From a virus: DNA of 43,346 bases. Made by a program: the position numbers and the translations under genes. Location of the stretch: positions 1 to 43,346 of IMG/VR virus record IMGVR_UViG_3300008121_000006, one strand, 5' to 3'. Numbering within the stretch: position 1 is the first letter of the stretch; each line of letters opens with the position of its first letter. This document shows positions 16,966 through 24,516 of this stretch, in pieces. The notes under the pieces are model-generated. The model did no database searches and was not told the DNA's origin. It was given only the letters and a program-made list of their open reading frames with translations.

Positions 16966-17480
16966 TCGCGCACTAGAGCCTTGAGTCGCGTCTGCTGGTC
17001 GCTCGCGAGTCGCTCCCATTCGTCGACGTCGAGCATGGCGGGGACGCGAATGACACCACCGACACCGTTCTTCCCGTTCGGGTTCTTGACTTTACCGTTC
17101 TCCGGCTTGAGCTTGAAGATGGCGGCGAGCTCGCGCAGCGCGGCGACGCGCCCGCTGTCGTACGCACTGTTCGCAACGGCAGCGAGATTCGCGACGATGC
17201 GGTTCGGTGTGATCAGGTCCTCGAGCTTCGCTTCGTCGATGCGACGGTTGATCTCGAGGTTGACGCGTTGCTCGCCGAGCGCTCGCTTCGCCCATGCGCG
17301 GGAGTTCAACCGCGCGACGCCGGCGCGAATGGCCGCTGCGCGTGCGTTGAAGTCGCGCAGGTACTCGTTGACGAAGCGCTCCTCCTGCGCGGTCAACGCA
17401 GGCTCAGGCGCAGCGACGTCTATTGAGCGCGAAGGCTTCTTCGCACTCGCGGGCGATTGCTTGGCAGTGCGTCGGGACAC
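16962..17480 (-). CDS. terS: Terminase small subunit
   Basis: A 172-residue protein. The start chosen is GTG 17480 because AGGAG lies 7 nt upstream; the long in-frame extension to 17609 has no SD and reads as basic low-complexity sequence. The segment LTAQEERFVNEYLRDFNARAAA followed by AIRAGV is a clear Terminase_2 helix-turn-helix signature (DNA recognition for packaging), followed by a helical oligomerisation region. It is the first gene of the leftward unit, adjoining the iteron-rich control region, so late transcription probably starts just upstream. Confidence 0.88.
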   Translation of the reverse strand: MSRRTAKQSPASAKKPSRSIDVAAPEPALTAQEERFVNEYLRDFNARAAAIRAGVARLNSRAWAKRALGEQRVNLEINRRIDEAKLEDLITPNRIVANLAAVANSAYDSGRVAALRELAAIFKLKPENGKVKNPNGKNGVGGVIRVPAMLDVDEWERLASDQQTRLKALVRE

Positions 17481-18174
17481 GGGTTGGCTCCTGGATGCAG
17501 CGCGGCGCGCGACGCAGGTCGCCAGCCAGGAACTGACGCGGAGGGAGGTCGCGCGCCGCGCTGCGGTCCGCACTGTAAGTCGCGTCACCGAGCACCGCAA
17601 GTCGCGCACGTCGCGCGGCGACTGTTACATCACCGATCGCAGCGCGGGGAGCGTGATCGCTTCGCCGACGTTGTCCCTTTGTGGAGGGATCTGCACGATT
17701 GCGCGTGCAGCGGAGCGCGACTCGGCGCGACACGTTTTGAGCCTCGGCGGGCGCAGATGTAACAGCAGATGTAACAGTCTCAAACCGCACAACGGCGGGA
17801 GCTAGAGGGTCGTCTGTTACATCTGTTACACCTGTTACACCTATTTAGATTAAGTAGAGGGAACAGTAAATGCACTCCTTAACTAATAGATTTGTCAAAG
17901 GTGTAACGTGTAACAGGTGTAACATCACTTTCCAAATTTCCCTTGTTTTAGGGATCAACGAGCGACTTTGCGACGGTTACACCTGTTACATCACATCGCT
18001 CGTTTTCAGCGCTCAGAGCCCGCGCACCGAGACCCGAGCTTCTCCGCAGTGAACGCCAAGTGCCTGTTCCAGCGGCAAAAACTTGCATTGGTCTGTGCGC
18101 GGCCTCCACTGCTAGGCTAGGCGGCCCCGAGTGTAACAACTGCCGACGCGACCGAGTCGGTCAGGAGCGAGCGC
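17481..18174. promoter_or_regulatory. Divergent control region, probable replication origin
   Basis: This 694-nt gap separates the leftward late genes from the rightward early genes. About a dozen TGTTACA/TGTAACA heptamers lie between 17623 and 18138, partly in tandem at 9-bp period. The core, about 17840-17960, is strikingly AT-rich in a GC-rich genome. Candidate minus-strand promoter elements (TTTACT, 17 nt, TAAATA, read from about 17872 leftwards) lie in this core but are weak. The features fit an origin with initiator iterons and a DNA unwinding element next to the primase-helicase gene, and also repressor-type control of divergent promoters. Short ORFs here have no SD and were not called. 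Confidence 0.7.
17623..18138. repeat. TGTTACA/TGTAACA iterons
   Basis: TGTTACA at 17623, 17815, 17824, 17833 and 17984, with a one-base variant (GGTTACA) at 17975. TGTAACA (the reverse complement) at 17758, 17770, 17909, 17918 and 18132, with a variant (TGTAACG) at 17902. The three copies at 17815-17839 are head-to-tail at exactly 9 bp (TGTTACATC or TGTTACACC), as are 17975 and 17984; the copies at 17909 and 17918 are also 9 bp apart. Orientation flips across the AT-rich core. Confidence 0.92.
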
Positions 18175-20307
18175 GTGCCAACGAAGAAGCCTGTCGCACT
18201 GAACCTGCGACGTATGCTGGAAGAGAAACTGCTGAGCAGCGGCATCAGCGCGAAGGACGGAGCCGCAATGAAGTGCGACGTTCGCAGCGCGGACAACGCA
18301 CCGAGCGACATTCCCATCAAGGAGGCCGGGTTCATAATCCCGTACTTCGACATCCACGGGAAGCCGCTCAAGTTCTGGCGCTACCGCTACCTCATCGAGC
18401 CGAAGCCGAAAGGGTTCGCGGCGCTCACGAAGCGAAAGCCGCTGAAGTACGTGCAACCTCCGAAGAGCGAGGTTCGCATGTACCTGCCTCCGATCTTGGA
18501 CTGGGCTGCTCTCGCGAAGGACTCGTCGGAGACCATCATCATCACCGAGGGCGAACTGAAAGCGTTCAGCGCCTGCGCGAACACGCCATACGCGTGCATC
18601 GGGCTCGGTGGCGTATGGAGCTTCAAGTCGAACTCGCGACACGAGCCAGTCATCCCCGACTTCGACGCGTTCAAGTGGGAGGGTCGCCCGGTCTACATCG
18701 TGTACGACAGCGACGCGGTCACGAACCCGAACGTCATGATGGCGGAGAACGCGCTCGCGCGCGTGCTGCTGTCACGTGGCGCAGAGCCGCACATCGTGCG
18801 ACTGCCGGCACTGGCCGACGGTGCGAAGTGCGGCCTCGACGACTACCTCGTGGCGCACGGTGCCGAGCGACTGGAGGACCTGCTCGAGAAGTGCGAGACG
18901 TGGCGCAGTGCGAAGGAACTGCACAAGCTCAACGAGGAGGTCGTGTACGTGCGCGATCCCGGCCTCATCCTGCGCCTCGACAACCTGCAGAAGCTCAGCC
19001 CGCGCGCGTTCGTTGACCACGCGTTCGCGACCCGCATCTACTACGAAGAGGTCGTGGTCAAGAAGGACGTCAAGCTCATTCCCAAGAGCGCGCCCAAGGA
19101 GTGGATCACGTGGCCATCGCGCGCCGAAGTGCCGAAGATGTCCTACGAACCAGGACAGGAGCGAATCGACACCGAAGGCAACCTCAACCTCTGGCCGGGA
19201 TGGGGATGCGAGCCCGTTCCCGGCGACGTGAGTCTGTGGACCGAGCTGCTGGACCACCTGTTCTCCGACAGTGGCGACGCGGGCGCGCGCGAATGGTTCG
19301 AACGATGGTGCGCGTACCCGATCCAGCATCCCGGCACGAAGATGTTCTCGTCGGCGGTTCTGTGGGGTCTCGCGCACGGTACAGGTAAGTCGTTCGTCGG
19401 CTACTCGCTGTTCAAGATCTACGGCGACAACGCAGTCGAGATCGCCGACGAAGACCTGCGAGGCTCGTTCAACGACTGGGCTGAGAACAGACAGTTCGTC
19501 ATGGGAGAGGAGATCACCGGCGGCGACAAGCGCGGACAAGGCGACCGCATGAAAGGCATGATCACGCGGCAGAAGGTTCGCATCAACGCGAAGTTCGTGC
19601 CGGCGTACTCAGTGCGTGACTGCCTCAACTACCTGTTCACTTCGAACCATCCGGACAGTTTCTTCCTTGAGGACGAGGACCGCCGCTACTTCATCCACGA
19701 GGTGCGTGCGAAGCCGAAGCCGGCAGCGTTCTACAAGAGGTACGAGGACTGGATCGGGCGTGCTGGCACCGTGGGGCCGGGCGCGTCTGCGTTGTTTCAC
19801 CACCTGTTGACGCTGCCGCTCGGCGACTTCAACCCGAGCGGCCCCGCGTTCCTGACTGCTGCGAAGGAGAACATGCTGAGCCTCGGACGCAGCGACCTCG
19901 CGACGTGGGTCTACACGCTCAAGCACGATCCCGACAGCGTGCTGAAGCTCGACAAGATGCCGCTGAAATGGTCGCTGCTGCGCGTGGAGGAGCTGCTGTC
20001 GCTGTACGATCCAGAGAACAAGGGTCGCGTGACCGGGAACGGTATGGCGCGCGAGCTGTCGCGACAAGGGTTCCGCAAGGTGGCCGGCGGCATCGGCGTG
20101 CGTACGCTCGCGGGACTGGTGAGGCTATGGGCTGTCCGTGACGTGGACGCGTTGACACGTGCCACGCCGGGCGAAATCGCAGACACGTACAACCGCGAAC
20201 GCGGGTTGGTCAAGAAGAGGAGTAGTAGCAGTGAGCAAGAAAAAGCCAAGCAAGGAACAAAGCCCGTACGTGATCCTGGACGTGCATCGCAAAAGCACCG
20301 AGGTTGA
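18175..20307 (+). CDS. Primase-helicase (Toprim-like/DUF3854 plus SF3-type ATPase)
   Basis: A 710-residue protein from GTG 18175, with AGGAG 7 nt upstream. The N-terminal half is a Toprim-like DUF3854 region: IITEGELKAF (Glu125, Glu127) and a later VYDSD (Asp178, Asp180), the metal-binding residues of primases. The C-terminal half has Walker A GLAHGTGKS (Lys405), Walker B FVMGEE (Glu445/446) and the downstream FTSNHPDSFFLEDEDRR segment typical of virus-type (DUF5906/SF3) helicases. It should prime and unwind DNA at the fork and lies beside the putative origin. The Ser/Lys-rich tail (after about 680) overlaps the next gene. Confidence 0.9.
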   Translation: MPTKKPVALNLRRMLEEKLLSSGISAKDGAAMKCDVRSADNAPSDIPIKEAGFIIPYFDIHGKPLKFWRYRYLIEPKPKGFAALTKRKPLKYVQPPKSEVRMYLPPILDWAALAKDSSETIIITEGELKAFSACANTPYACIGLGGVWSFKSNSRHEPVIPDFDAFKWEGRPVYIVYDSDAVTNPNVMMAENALARVLLSRGAEPHIVRLPALADGAKCGLDDYLVAHGAERLEDLLEKCETWRSAKELHKLNEEVVYVRDPGLILRLDNLQKLSPRAFVDHAFATRIYYEEVVVKKDVKLIPKSAPKEWITWPSRAEVPKMSYEPGQERIDTEGNLNLWPGWGCEPVPGDVSLWTELLDHLFSDSGDAGAREWFERWCAYPIQHPGTKMFSSAVLWGLAHGTGKSFVGYSLFKIYGDNAVEIADEDLRGSFNDWAENRQFVMGEEITGGDKRGQGDRMKGMITRQKVRINAKFVPAYSVRDCLNYLFTSNHPDSFFLEDEDRRYFIHEVRAKPKPAAFYKRYEDWIGRAGTVGPGASALFHHLLTLPLGDFNPSGPAFLTAAKENMLSLGRSDLATWVYTLKHDPDSVLKLDKMPLKWSLLRVEELLSLYDPENKGRVTGNGMARELSRQGFRKVAGGIGVRTLAGLVRLWAVRDVDALTRATPGEIADTYNRERGLVKKRSSSSEQEKAKQGTKPVRDPGRASQKHRG

Positions 20308-20584
20308 GATTCGCGACGCGTACTACCGACTCGCGCGACGCTGGCATCCAGATCGCAAGCGCGGCGACACGGACATGTTCGTCATTATTTCGCAAGCCGA
20401 CGACGCGATCAGGGCCGAGATGGACCGCTACAAACGCGCCGAGCGTATGAAGCTCAAGTGCGACCCGTGCTCGTGGTGCAGCGGGTCTGGAGTCGTGTGG
20501 GTCGGTAAGGGGTTCACGAACAAGAAGCCTTCTCGCTGCGAGCCGTGCGGCGGCGAAGGATACGTACCGAGGGCAGCACGATGA
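20231..20584 (+). CDS. J-domain protein with zinc finger (DnaJ-like)
   Basis: A 117-residue protein. The GTG at 20231 is used because GAGGAG precedes it; the 77-nt overlap with the primase-helicase gene is accepted. Residues 11-65 are a J domain with the diagnostic HPD (39-41), which stimulates Hsp70/DnaK ATPase. Residues 77-110 carry two CxxCxGxG repeats (C80-C83 and C103-C106), half of the usual DnaJ zinc-binding set, giving one zinc site. It overlaps both neighbours, indicating coupled expression with replication genes. It may recruit host DnaK to remodel replication complexes, as lambda DNA replication recruits DnaJ/DnaK; that role is inferred. Confidence 0.88.
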   Translation: MSKKKPSKEQSPYVILDVHRKSTEVEIRDAYYRLARRWHPDRKRGDTDMFVIISQADDAIRAEMDRYKRAERMKLKCDPCSWCSGSGVVWVGKGFTNKKPSRCEPCGGEGYVPRAAR

Positions 20585-20769
20585 ACACGATGCACTTGAT
20601 CGGCGCGGACAGCGTGCAGCGAGCAGGACACGAAATAGCCTCAGGAGCGCAGAAGATGCGCGACGCTGCTCACCTCATCGACAGCTCGCTAGCCGCGCAG
20701 CGCCAATGGATGGAGGGCTGGTTGGAGCGGTACAGACAGATCACTGAAACAGGAGCAACGCAGAAATGA
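20581..20769 (+). CDS. Small hypothetical protein
   Basis: A 62-residue protein starting at ATG 20581, overlapping the J-domain stop (ATGA). The middle is helical (AGHEIASGAQKMRDAAHLID, then AAQRQWMEGWLERYRQ), probably one long amphipathic helix or short coiled coil. No family is recognised. It belongs to the overlapping string of early genes after the primase-helicase. Confidence 0.7.
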   Translation: MNTMHLIGADSVQRAGHEIASGAQKMRDAAHLIDSSLAAQRQWMEGWLERYRQITETGATQK

Positions 20770-21008
20770 GCATTCGCAAGCAACACATCGGCACGAGGCG
20801 CGTCTACACCGCGTACCCGGACAGCGGCACGTACGCACCGCGTGAGTTCAGCACGCGCGCCGAAGCCGACGACTACCTGACGGTCGTGAGTGTGGCGGAG
20901 CGCATCCTGCTGTCGCCGAGCAACCTGTTGTCGCCGGACGCTGCGCTGAGCGTCGCGTACTCACTCATCGAGTGCTTCGTAATCTACGCCAAGAAGGAGC
21001 GGTCATGA
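20766..21008 (+). CDS. Small hypothetical protein
   Basis: An 80-residue protein whose ATG overlaps the previous stop (ATGA). The first 40 residues are beta-prone and polar with a conserved-looking FSTRAEADDYLTVV, which resembles the short domain that aligns query fields in many phage and bacterial small proteins (a strand followed by an Ala/Glu helix). The rest is helical with a hydrophobic end. No function can be assigned. Confidence 0.68.
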   Translation: MSIRKQHIGTRRVYTAYPDSGTYAPREFSTRAEADDYLTVVSVAERILLSPSNLLSPDAALSVAYSLIECFVIYAKKERS

Positions 21009-21256
21009 GCGGCCACGTTCACATCACGTCGCAAGACGTTCGCGCGACATGGCGCTTACTCACGGTCAAGGTCGTCGTGCCGTGGGGCGCGAACCTGCGC
21101 GAGCAGTTGATAGTCGCCGCGCACATGTCCTCTAAGGTGTCCGTGGACGCGAGCGTGGCCGGTGTCGCCATGTCGGCGTTCGTTCACCACGAACGCACCG
21201 TGGAGACTCCAGAAGGAGTCTTCGCCGAATTCCTACTTACGGAGGCTCAGTCGTGA
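21005..21256 (+). CDS. Small hypothetical protein
   Basis: An 83-residue protein from ATG 21005, ATGA-coupled to the gene before and GTGA-coupled to the gene after. An AGGAG SD lies 7 nt upstream. It has alternating hydrophobic strands (LLTVKVVVPWG, VSVDASVAGVAM) and an acidic C-terminus. It is not recognised as any family. Confidence 0.66.
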   Translation: MSGHVHITSQDVRATWRLLTVKVVVPWGANLREQLIVAAHMSSKVSVDASVAGVAMSAFVHHERTVETPEGVFAEFLLTEAQS

Positions 21257-21480
21257 AGACCGTCGCAGTGTTGCCGTGTCCGTTCTGCTGCACGTCGCCC
21301 GTCGCCGAGCGCTACGACGGAGGCCTGTTCATCGGCTGCGAGACCGAGTCGTGCCCGGTGCAGCCGAGCGTCTGGGACTTCAAGGAAGACCAGGTCGTCG
21401 TTGACTGGAACACGAGAGCGGCGTACCGCGAGACGCTGACCACGCGCCGCGTCACCATCAAGGAGAAGACCAATGGCTGA
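21253..21480 (+). CDS. Lar-like restriction alleviation family protein
   Basis: A 75-residue protein from GTG 21253. The N-terminus has LPCPFCC with a following CETESCPVQP, four cysteines set like a zinc ribbon, and ends in WNTRAAY. This Pro-Cys-Pro-Phe-Cys start and W-N-x-R ending is the pattern of the Lar restriction alleviation family (PF14354), which in Rac prophage modulates EcoKI. Many phage members have not been tested, so an anti-restriction role is a family-based suggestion. Confidence 0.82.
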   Translation: MKTVAVLPCPFCCTSPVAERYDGGLFIGCETESCPVQPSVWDFKEDQVVVDWNTRAAYRETLTTRRVTIKEKTNG

Positions 21481-21679
21481 GCGCTTCGTTCCCTATCAGC
21501 AGTGTGGCAACCCGGCGTGCTCCGAGTGCTGGTCAGTGCGCGACAACGTGCTCGACGGCATCGTGTGTGCGTGCGAGCTGCCGGTGGCGCGCACCATCTG
21601 TCGTCTGCTGAACCGCGAGTACGGTGCCAGCATCACGGACATCGGCGACAACGGTCGCCCCATCAACGGGAGTCACTGA
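21473..21679 (+). CDS. Small Cys-rich hypothetical protein
   Basis: A 68-residue protein from ATG 21473 with an AAGGAGA SD; it overlaps the Lar-like gene by 8 nt. Cysteines form CGNPACSECW and CACELP, which suggests zinc binding, but no named finger family matches. The C-terminus (EYGASITDIGDNGRP) is polar. Confidence 0.68.
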   Translation: MAERFVPYQQCGNPACSECWSVRDNVLDGIVCACELPVARTICRLLNREYGASITDIGDNGRPINGSH

Positions 21680-21680
21680 C

Positions 21681-22013
21681 GTGGACAAGTTCGAGACGAG
21701 GCACGTCATCGGCAAGAAAGTGCTGCTCCAGTGCGATGGCCACGGCAACGTCCGCATTTCGCGCTTGGACGGCGCGACGTTGTGGAACGTACAGGTGTTC
21801 GCCGACGGTGCCGAGATCAAGCTCACTTCGGCCAACGGACCCGACGATAGAGACTGGGTCGCTGCGCTGAGTGTCGAGCCTCACGTGTCGAACAGCGTCA
21901 CGGTTCGCATGCTCACAAGCGCCGAGCACCTGCGCAAGAGCAAGGTGCGAACCACGAAGCTCGCAGTGAGCCCGAAGCCGAAGAGCAAGGAGGCGCGCCG
22001 TGTACTTCGATGA
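21681..22013 (+). CDS. Hypothetical protein
   Basis: A 110-residue protein from GTG 21681, with GGGAG upstream and the previous stop 1 nt before. It appears beta-rich (KKVLLQCDGHGNVRISRLDG, LWNVQVFADGAEIKL), possibly a small barrel, with a basic C-terminus (PKPKSKEARRVLR). No family is recognised. Longer in-frame starts lie inside the previous gene. Confidence 0.66.
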   Translation: MDKFETRHVIGKKVLLQCDGHGNVRISRLDGATLWNVQVFADGAEIKLTSANGPDDRDWVAALSVEPHVSNSVTVRMLTSAEHLRKSKVRTTKLAVSPKPKSKEARRVLR

Positions 22014-22143
22014 CTCCGGCCTCAAAGGTTGCTTCACCGTACTGCTCGTGACCGCAATCGTGGGTCTGGTGGCCACCATGTTCGTGCTCGTGAAGCACGT
22101 ATGGCCATGGCTCAAGACCATCATCCACGCGGCTACTGCGTAG
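22000..22143 (+). CDS. Small membrane protein
   Basis: A 47-residue protein starting at GTG 22000. AAGGAGG at 21987-21993 with 6-nt spacing is the strongest SD in the area and decides the start. Residues 11-31 form a single transmembrane helix (CFTVLLVTAIVGLVATMFVLV), followed by KHVWPWLK at the interface. It is one of four tiny membrane proteins in this early region. Inner-membrane location is likely; the function is unknown. Confidence 0.7.
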   Translation: MYFDDSGLKGCFTVLLVTAIVGLVATMFVLVKHVWPWLKTIIHAATA

Positions 22144-22177
22144 CGATTGCACCGCTGCACGTACTCACGGGCGCGCA

Positions 22178-22209
22178 TGGTAAAATTGGATGCGGTCGCC
22201 TTGACCGCA
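22178..22209 (+). promoter_or_regulatory. Candidate promoter with start-site hairpin
   Basis: TAAAAT at 22181-22186 is a fair -10 box. Five nt later a perfect hairpin, TGCGGTC/GACCGCA with a 5-nt loop (22191-22209), would form the 5' end of the transcript, just before the SD of the YegP-like gene. No good -35 box is seen at normal spacing, so an activator or a nonstandard promoter would be needed. Confidence 0.45.
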
Positions 22210-22224
22210 CTAGGAGAACACGTC

Positions 22225-22539
22225 ATGTCGCACAAAGAAACTTTCGGTGAGCTGTTCATGGAGTCGACGAGCGACATCAGCGGGCGCACGAAGAAGCCGA
22301 AGCAGTCGTGGCGGTGGCGCATCCGTGCGGCGAACAACCGCGTCATCGCGACCAGCGGTGAGTCGTTCGCGAGCAAGTCCAACGCGATGCGCGCGCTGAC
22401 GAACGTGGTGCAGACCATCGGCGCGGTCGCGCGGCAGCCGACCACGGTCCCGAACGCGGTGCCGTTGTTCACGGTCGTCACGTTGTCCGAAGTCGGCGAC
22501 GGCGCGACGGACGTGAGGTACGTCCCGTGTACCGCGTGA
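22225..22539 (+). CDS. YegP-like (DUF1508) domain protein
   Basis: A 104-residue protein from ATG 22225 with TAGGAG upstream. Residues 29-65 read WRWRIRAANNRVIATSGESF, then ASKSNAMRALTNV, a close match to the YegP/DUF1508 unit (RWrlkaaNgeiIatSGEgY then sK). These are small beta-hairpin and helix domains of unknown biochemical role, widespread in bacteria and phages. Here only one unit is present. The gene has its own candidate promoter and 5' hairpin, which sets it apart from the surrounding overlapping string. Confidence 0.78.
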   Translation: MSHKETFGELFMESTSDISGRTKKPKQSWRWRIRAANNRVIATSGESFASKSNAMRALTNVVQTIGAVARQPTTVPNAVPLFTVVTLSEVGDGATDVRYVPCTA

Positions 22540-22682
22540 CGATTCAGCGGCGGAAGGACCGCTGGTGCGTGGCGCTCTACCACGAAGGACACAAGATCTG
22601 GTCCGCCGTGAACGAGAACCTCGGCACCATCCTCGACGAGCTGAAGCACACGATCAAGGAGTTCGGGAGACTGACGTCATGA
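22527..22682 (+). CDS. Small hypothetical protein
   Basis: A 51-residue protein from GTG 22527, with GAGG 8 nt upstream. It overlaps the YegP-like gene by 13 nt and the next gene by ATGA. It is one beta-hairpin (YRVTIQRRKDRWCVALYHEG) followed by a helix (LGTILDELKHTIKEFGR), the pattern of small HicB/YegP-type domains, but too short to assign. Confidence 0.66.
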   Translation: MYRVTIQRRKDRWCVALYHEGHKIWSAVNENLGTILDELKHTIKEFGRLTS

Positions 22683-22948
22683 CCGAAGTACAGACCGAGG
22701 CACTGCGCGACGACGAGCGGTTCCACCTCGCGAAGCAGCGCCTCGATGGAAGCATCGAGTACGTGAAGACCGCGATTCCGCTGAAGAACGCGATGTTCAT
22801 GTTCAAGCAGTACGCCGGCGGCACGCTGACGCTCAGCGAGAAGTTCAACGCAGTCGCGATCTTCGACGAGGAGTACCGCATCGTCGCGGAGTACAGGCGC
22901 GGCGTCGGCATCACGTACCCGCCACAACCCAAGGAGAAGGCGTCATGA
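22679..22948 (+). CDS. Hypothetical protein
   Basis: An 89-residue protein starting at ATG 22679 (ATGA overlap). A helical N-terminus is followed by a short strand-rich region (TLTLSEKFNAVAIFDEEYRIVAEYRRG) and a Pro-rich end. It is not recognised. It is translationally coupled to both neighbours. Confidence 0.65.
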   Translation: MTEVQTEALRDDERFHLAKQRLDGSIEYVKTAIPLKNAMFMFKQYAGGTLTLSEKFNAVAIFDEEYRIVAEYRRGVGITYPPQPKEKAS

Positions 22949-23301
22949 GTAGCGCGTGGATTGCGATGATCTGCTTCTTCGGCGACGGCTCGCCGCTCAA
23001 CGACCGCTGCTTCGATGCGCAGTTCGTGGTGGACACGATCGTCGAGTGCCGCACGCTCGGCGAGGAAGTGCCGCTGAACATCAACACCGGCGTCGCCAAT
23101 CCGGGCAACGGTGTCACGATCCTGTACGAAACCGCGTTCGACGGTAAGAGAACGGTCGTGGCGCATACGTCGTTCGAGTCGCGCGGCTACTCGTCGTTTC
23201 GCCCGAACGACGCGACCGTGTACACCATCGGCTCGGGCTCGTTCTACGACGGGTTCGAGGACTGCTCGTGCTTCACCAGACTGATCGGAGGCTGCCAGTG
23301 A
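22945..23301 (+). CDS. Hypothetical protein, possibly exported
   Basis: A 118-residue protein from ATG 22945 with an AAGGAG SD. The N-terminus is short and hydrophobic (SSAWIAMICFFG) but lacks a clear signal-peptide charge pattern. Cysteines occur at DRCFD, VECRT, DCSCF and GGCQ. The sequence is otherwise strand-rich (VTILYETAFDGKRTVVAHTSF). No family is recognised. Confidence 0.64.
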   Translation: MSSAWIAMICFFGDGSPLNDRCFDAQFVVDTIVECRTLGEEVPLNINTGVANPGNGVTILYETAFDGKRTVVAHTSFESRGYSSFRPNDATVYTIGSGSFYDGFEDCSCFTRLIGGCQ

Positions 23302-23630
23302 GCCAGACCAAGCGACTGTCGTGCGCGCAACGCAACCTCGTCGTGGAGCTCGGCGCGCGCCGGGCGACGCGTACCGGGTTGAAGTTCTACAACCGAGCCG
23401 TTCTGGAATCGCTCGACCAGCGCGGTCTCGTCAAGACCGAGTTCAACGCGGCTGGTGTGCGCGAGTACTCGCTCACCGTCGAAGGCCTCGCAGTGCATCG
23501 CGAGCTGACGACGATCAAGCCGGTGGTCTCCATCGGGGAGTACGTGGATGGCCAGATGGCCGCGCTCGCCGAGGAAGAGCGTGAGCGCGAGGAAGAGCAG
23601 GCTCAGCGCGCGGCGAGGCGGCAGCGATGA
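23298..23630 (+). CDS. Winged-helix-like hypothetical protein
   Basis: A 110-residue protein from GTG 23298 (GTGA overlap). The helix-rich N-terminus with AVLESLDQRGLVKTEF followed by a strand pair (GVREYSLTVEGLAVHREL) resembles a MarR/winged-helix recognition helix and wing, so DNA binding is possible. The C-terminus is an acidic and basic coiled tail (EEREREEEQAQRAARRQR). No specific family is recognised. If DNA-binding, it could control early genes. Confidence 0.6.
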   Translation: MSQTKRLSCAQRNLVVELGARRATRTGLKFYNRAVLESLDQRGLVKTEFNAAGVREYSLTVEGLAVHRELTTIKPVVSIGEYVDGQMAALAEEEREREEEQAQRAARRQR

Positions 23631-24184
23631 ACATCTTCATGCTCGCCCGAGGACCCATCGCGTGCGCCCGCGCGCACTGCGACAAGCATGTCGTGAAGAT
23701 GCCGCTGGAGTACGCGGAGATGCTCGCACTGGCGCACTGGCACCGCGAGATCGCCAGTGGCAAGGTCCAGCGCGTCGGCTACACCACCGACAGCGCGTGG
23801 CCGAAGATCGGCAAGCGACACCTCAACCATCCGTGCTCGTTGTGGGCGCGTGCGTCGCGGCAGAACTACCTCGCGCTCTTCAACCTGTTCGTGGCCACGC
23901 TCGACGAGTACGAATTCCGCTACGGGCGCGAGCACTCGTATCGGCGCTTCGTCGACACGTTCTACGACGTACCGACCGATCTCGAAGCATCCGGACTGAC
24001 GCGCCCGTATCAGGCGATGCCGGAACAATACCGTCGCAGAAGTGCAGTGGAGGCGTATCGTCTGTACTACCTCGCCGAGAAGGCTCGCTTCGCGAAGTGG
24101 ACGCGCCGCGCGCCGCCCGACTGGTGGATCGCAGACCCCACCGAGCGTTCCGCCTTCGTTTCCAGAGCCACGATAGGAGTATGA
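23627..24184 (+). CDS. Pyrimidine dimer DNA glycosylase-like protein
   Basis: A 185-residue protein starting MNIFMLARGPIACARAHCDK, then HVVKMPLEYAEML; later NHPCSLWARASRQNYLALF and EYEFRYG. This layout (MNIF, CDKHVVKM, NHPC.LW, NY.wL, EY.yRyG) belongs to a widespread phage family annotated with pyrimidine dimer DNA glycosylases. The conserved cysteine/histidine set is present. It may act in repair or modification of phage DNA. The glycosylase activity is inferred from annotation of the family, not from a known catalytic residue seen here. Confidence 0.72.
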   Translation: MNIFMLARGPIACARAHCDKHVVKMPLEYAEMLALAHWHREIASGKVQRVGYTTDSAWPKIGKRHLNHPCSLWARASRQNYLALFNLFVATLDEYEFRYGREHSYRRFVDTFYDVPTDLEASGLTRPYQAMPEQYRRRSAVEAYRLYYLAEKARFAKWTRRAPPDWWIADPTERSAFVSRATIGV

Positions 24185-24186
24185 TC

Positions 24187-24516
24187 ATGAGTAGACCCAA
24201 GATGTCACGTGAAGAGTACCTCGCGCGGCTGGCGATCCACCAGAAGTACCGGAGCGCGGCGTACCTGCAATTCGCTGGACGTAACGCGGCCACCATCACC
24301 GACGTTATCATGAAGGCTACCGAGCGACTCGACCAGAAGCTCGTCGCGCCGTTCGTCGGCGAGATGCTGGTGTCGATCGCCGGCCTGCTGACGAAGACCA
24401 ACGACAACGACGCGCGTGTCGTGTGCGAAGCGATCAACGAGCTGATCACTCGCATGGAGAGGAACTACGAGCTCGAGATCACCGACGGTTGGCTGGAGAG
24501 GGACCCGCGCTCATGA
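24187..24516 (+). CDS. Helical hypothetical protein
   Basis: A 109-residue protein. Of two nearby ATGs, 24187 is preferred because AGGAG lies 7 nt upstream; 24181 would leave 1 nt. It is nearly all helical: a basic N-terminus (SRPKMSREEYLARLAIHQKY), then long amphipathic helices with an acidic end. No family is recognised. Confidence 0.66.
   Translation: MSRPKMSREEYLARLAIHQKYRSAAYLQFAGRNAATITDVIMKATERLDQKLVAPFVGEMLVSIAGLLTKTNDNDARVVCEAINELITRMERNYELEITDGWLERDPRS

Noticed and set aside
16962-17609. Longer start for the small terminase
   Set aside because: The extension is basic low-complexity sequence without SD, while GTG 17480 has AGGAG at 7 nt.
17870-18052. Small ORF inside the iteron region
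   Set aside because: No SD, composition follows the repeats, and it ends before the real primase-helicase start.
17481-18174. DnaA boxes in the putative origin
   Set aside because: I saw no TTATCCACA-type match; the iterons are a different sequence.
22147-22186. TTGCAC as the -35 for the TAAAAT box
   Set aside because: The spacer would be 28 nt, too long for sigma70.
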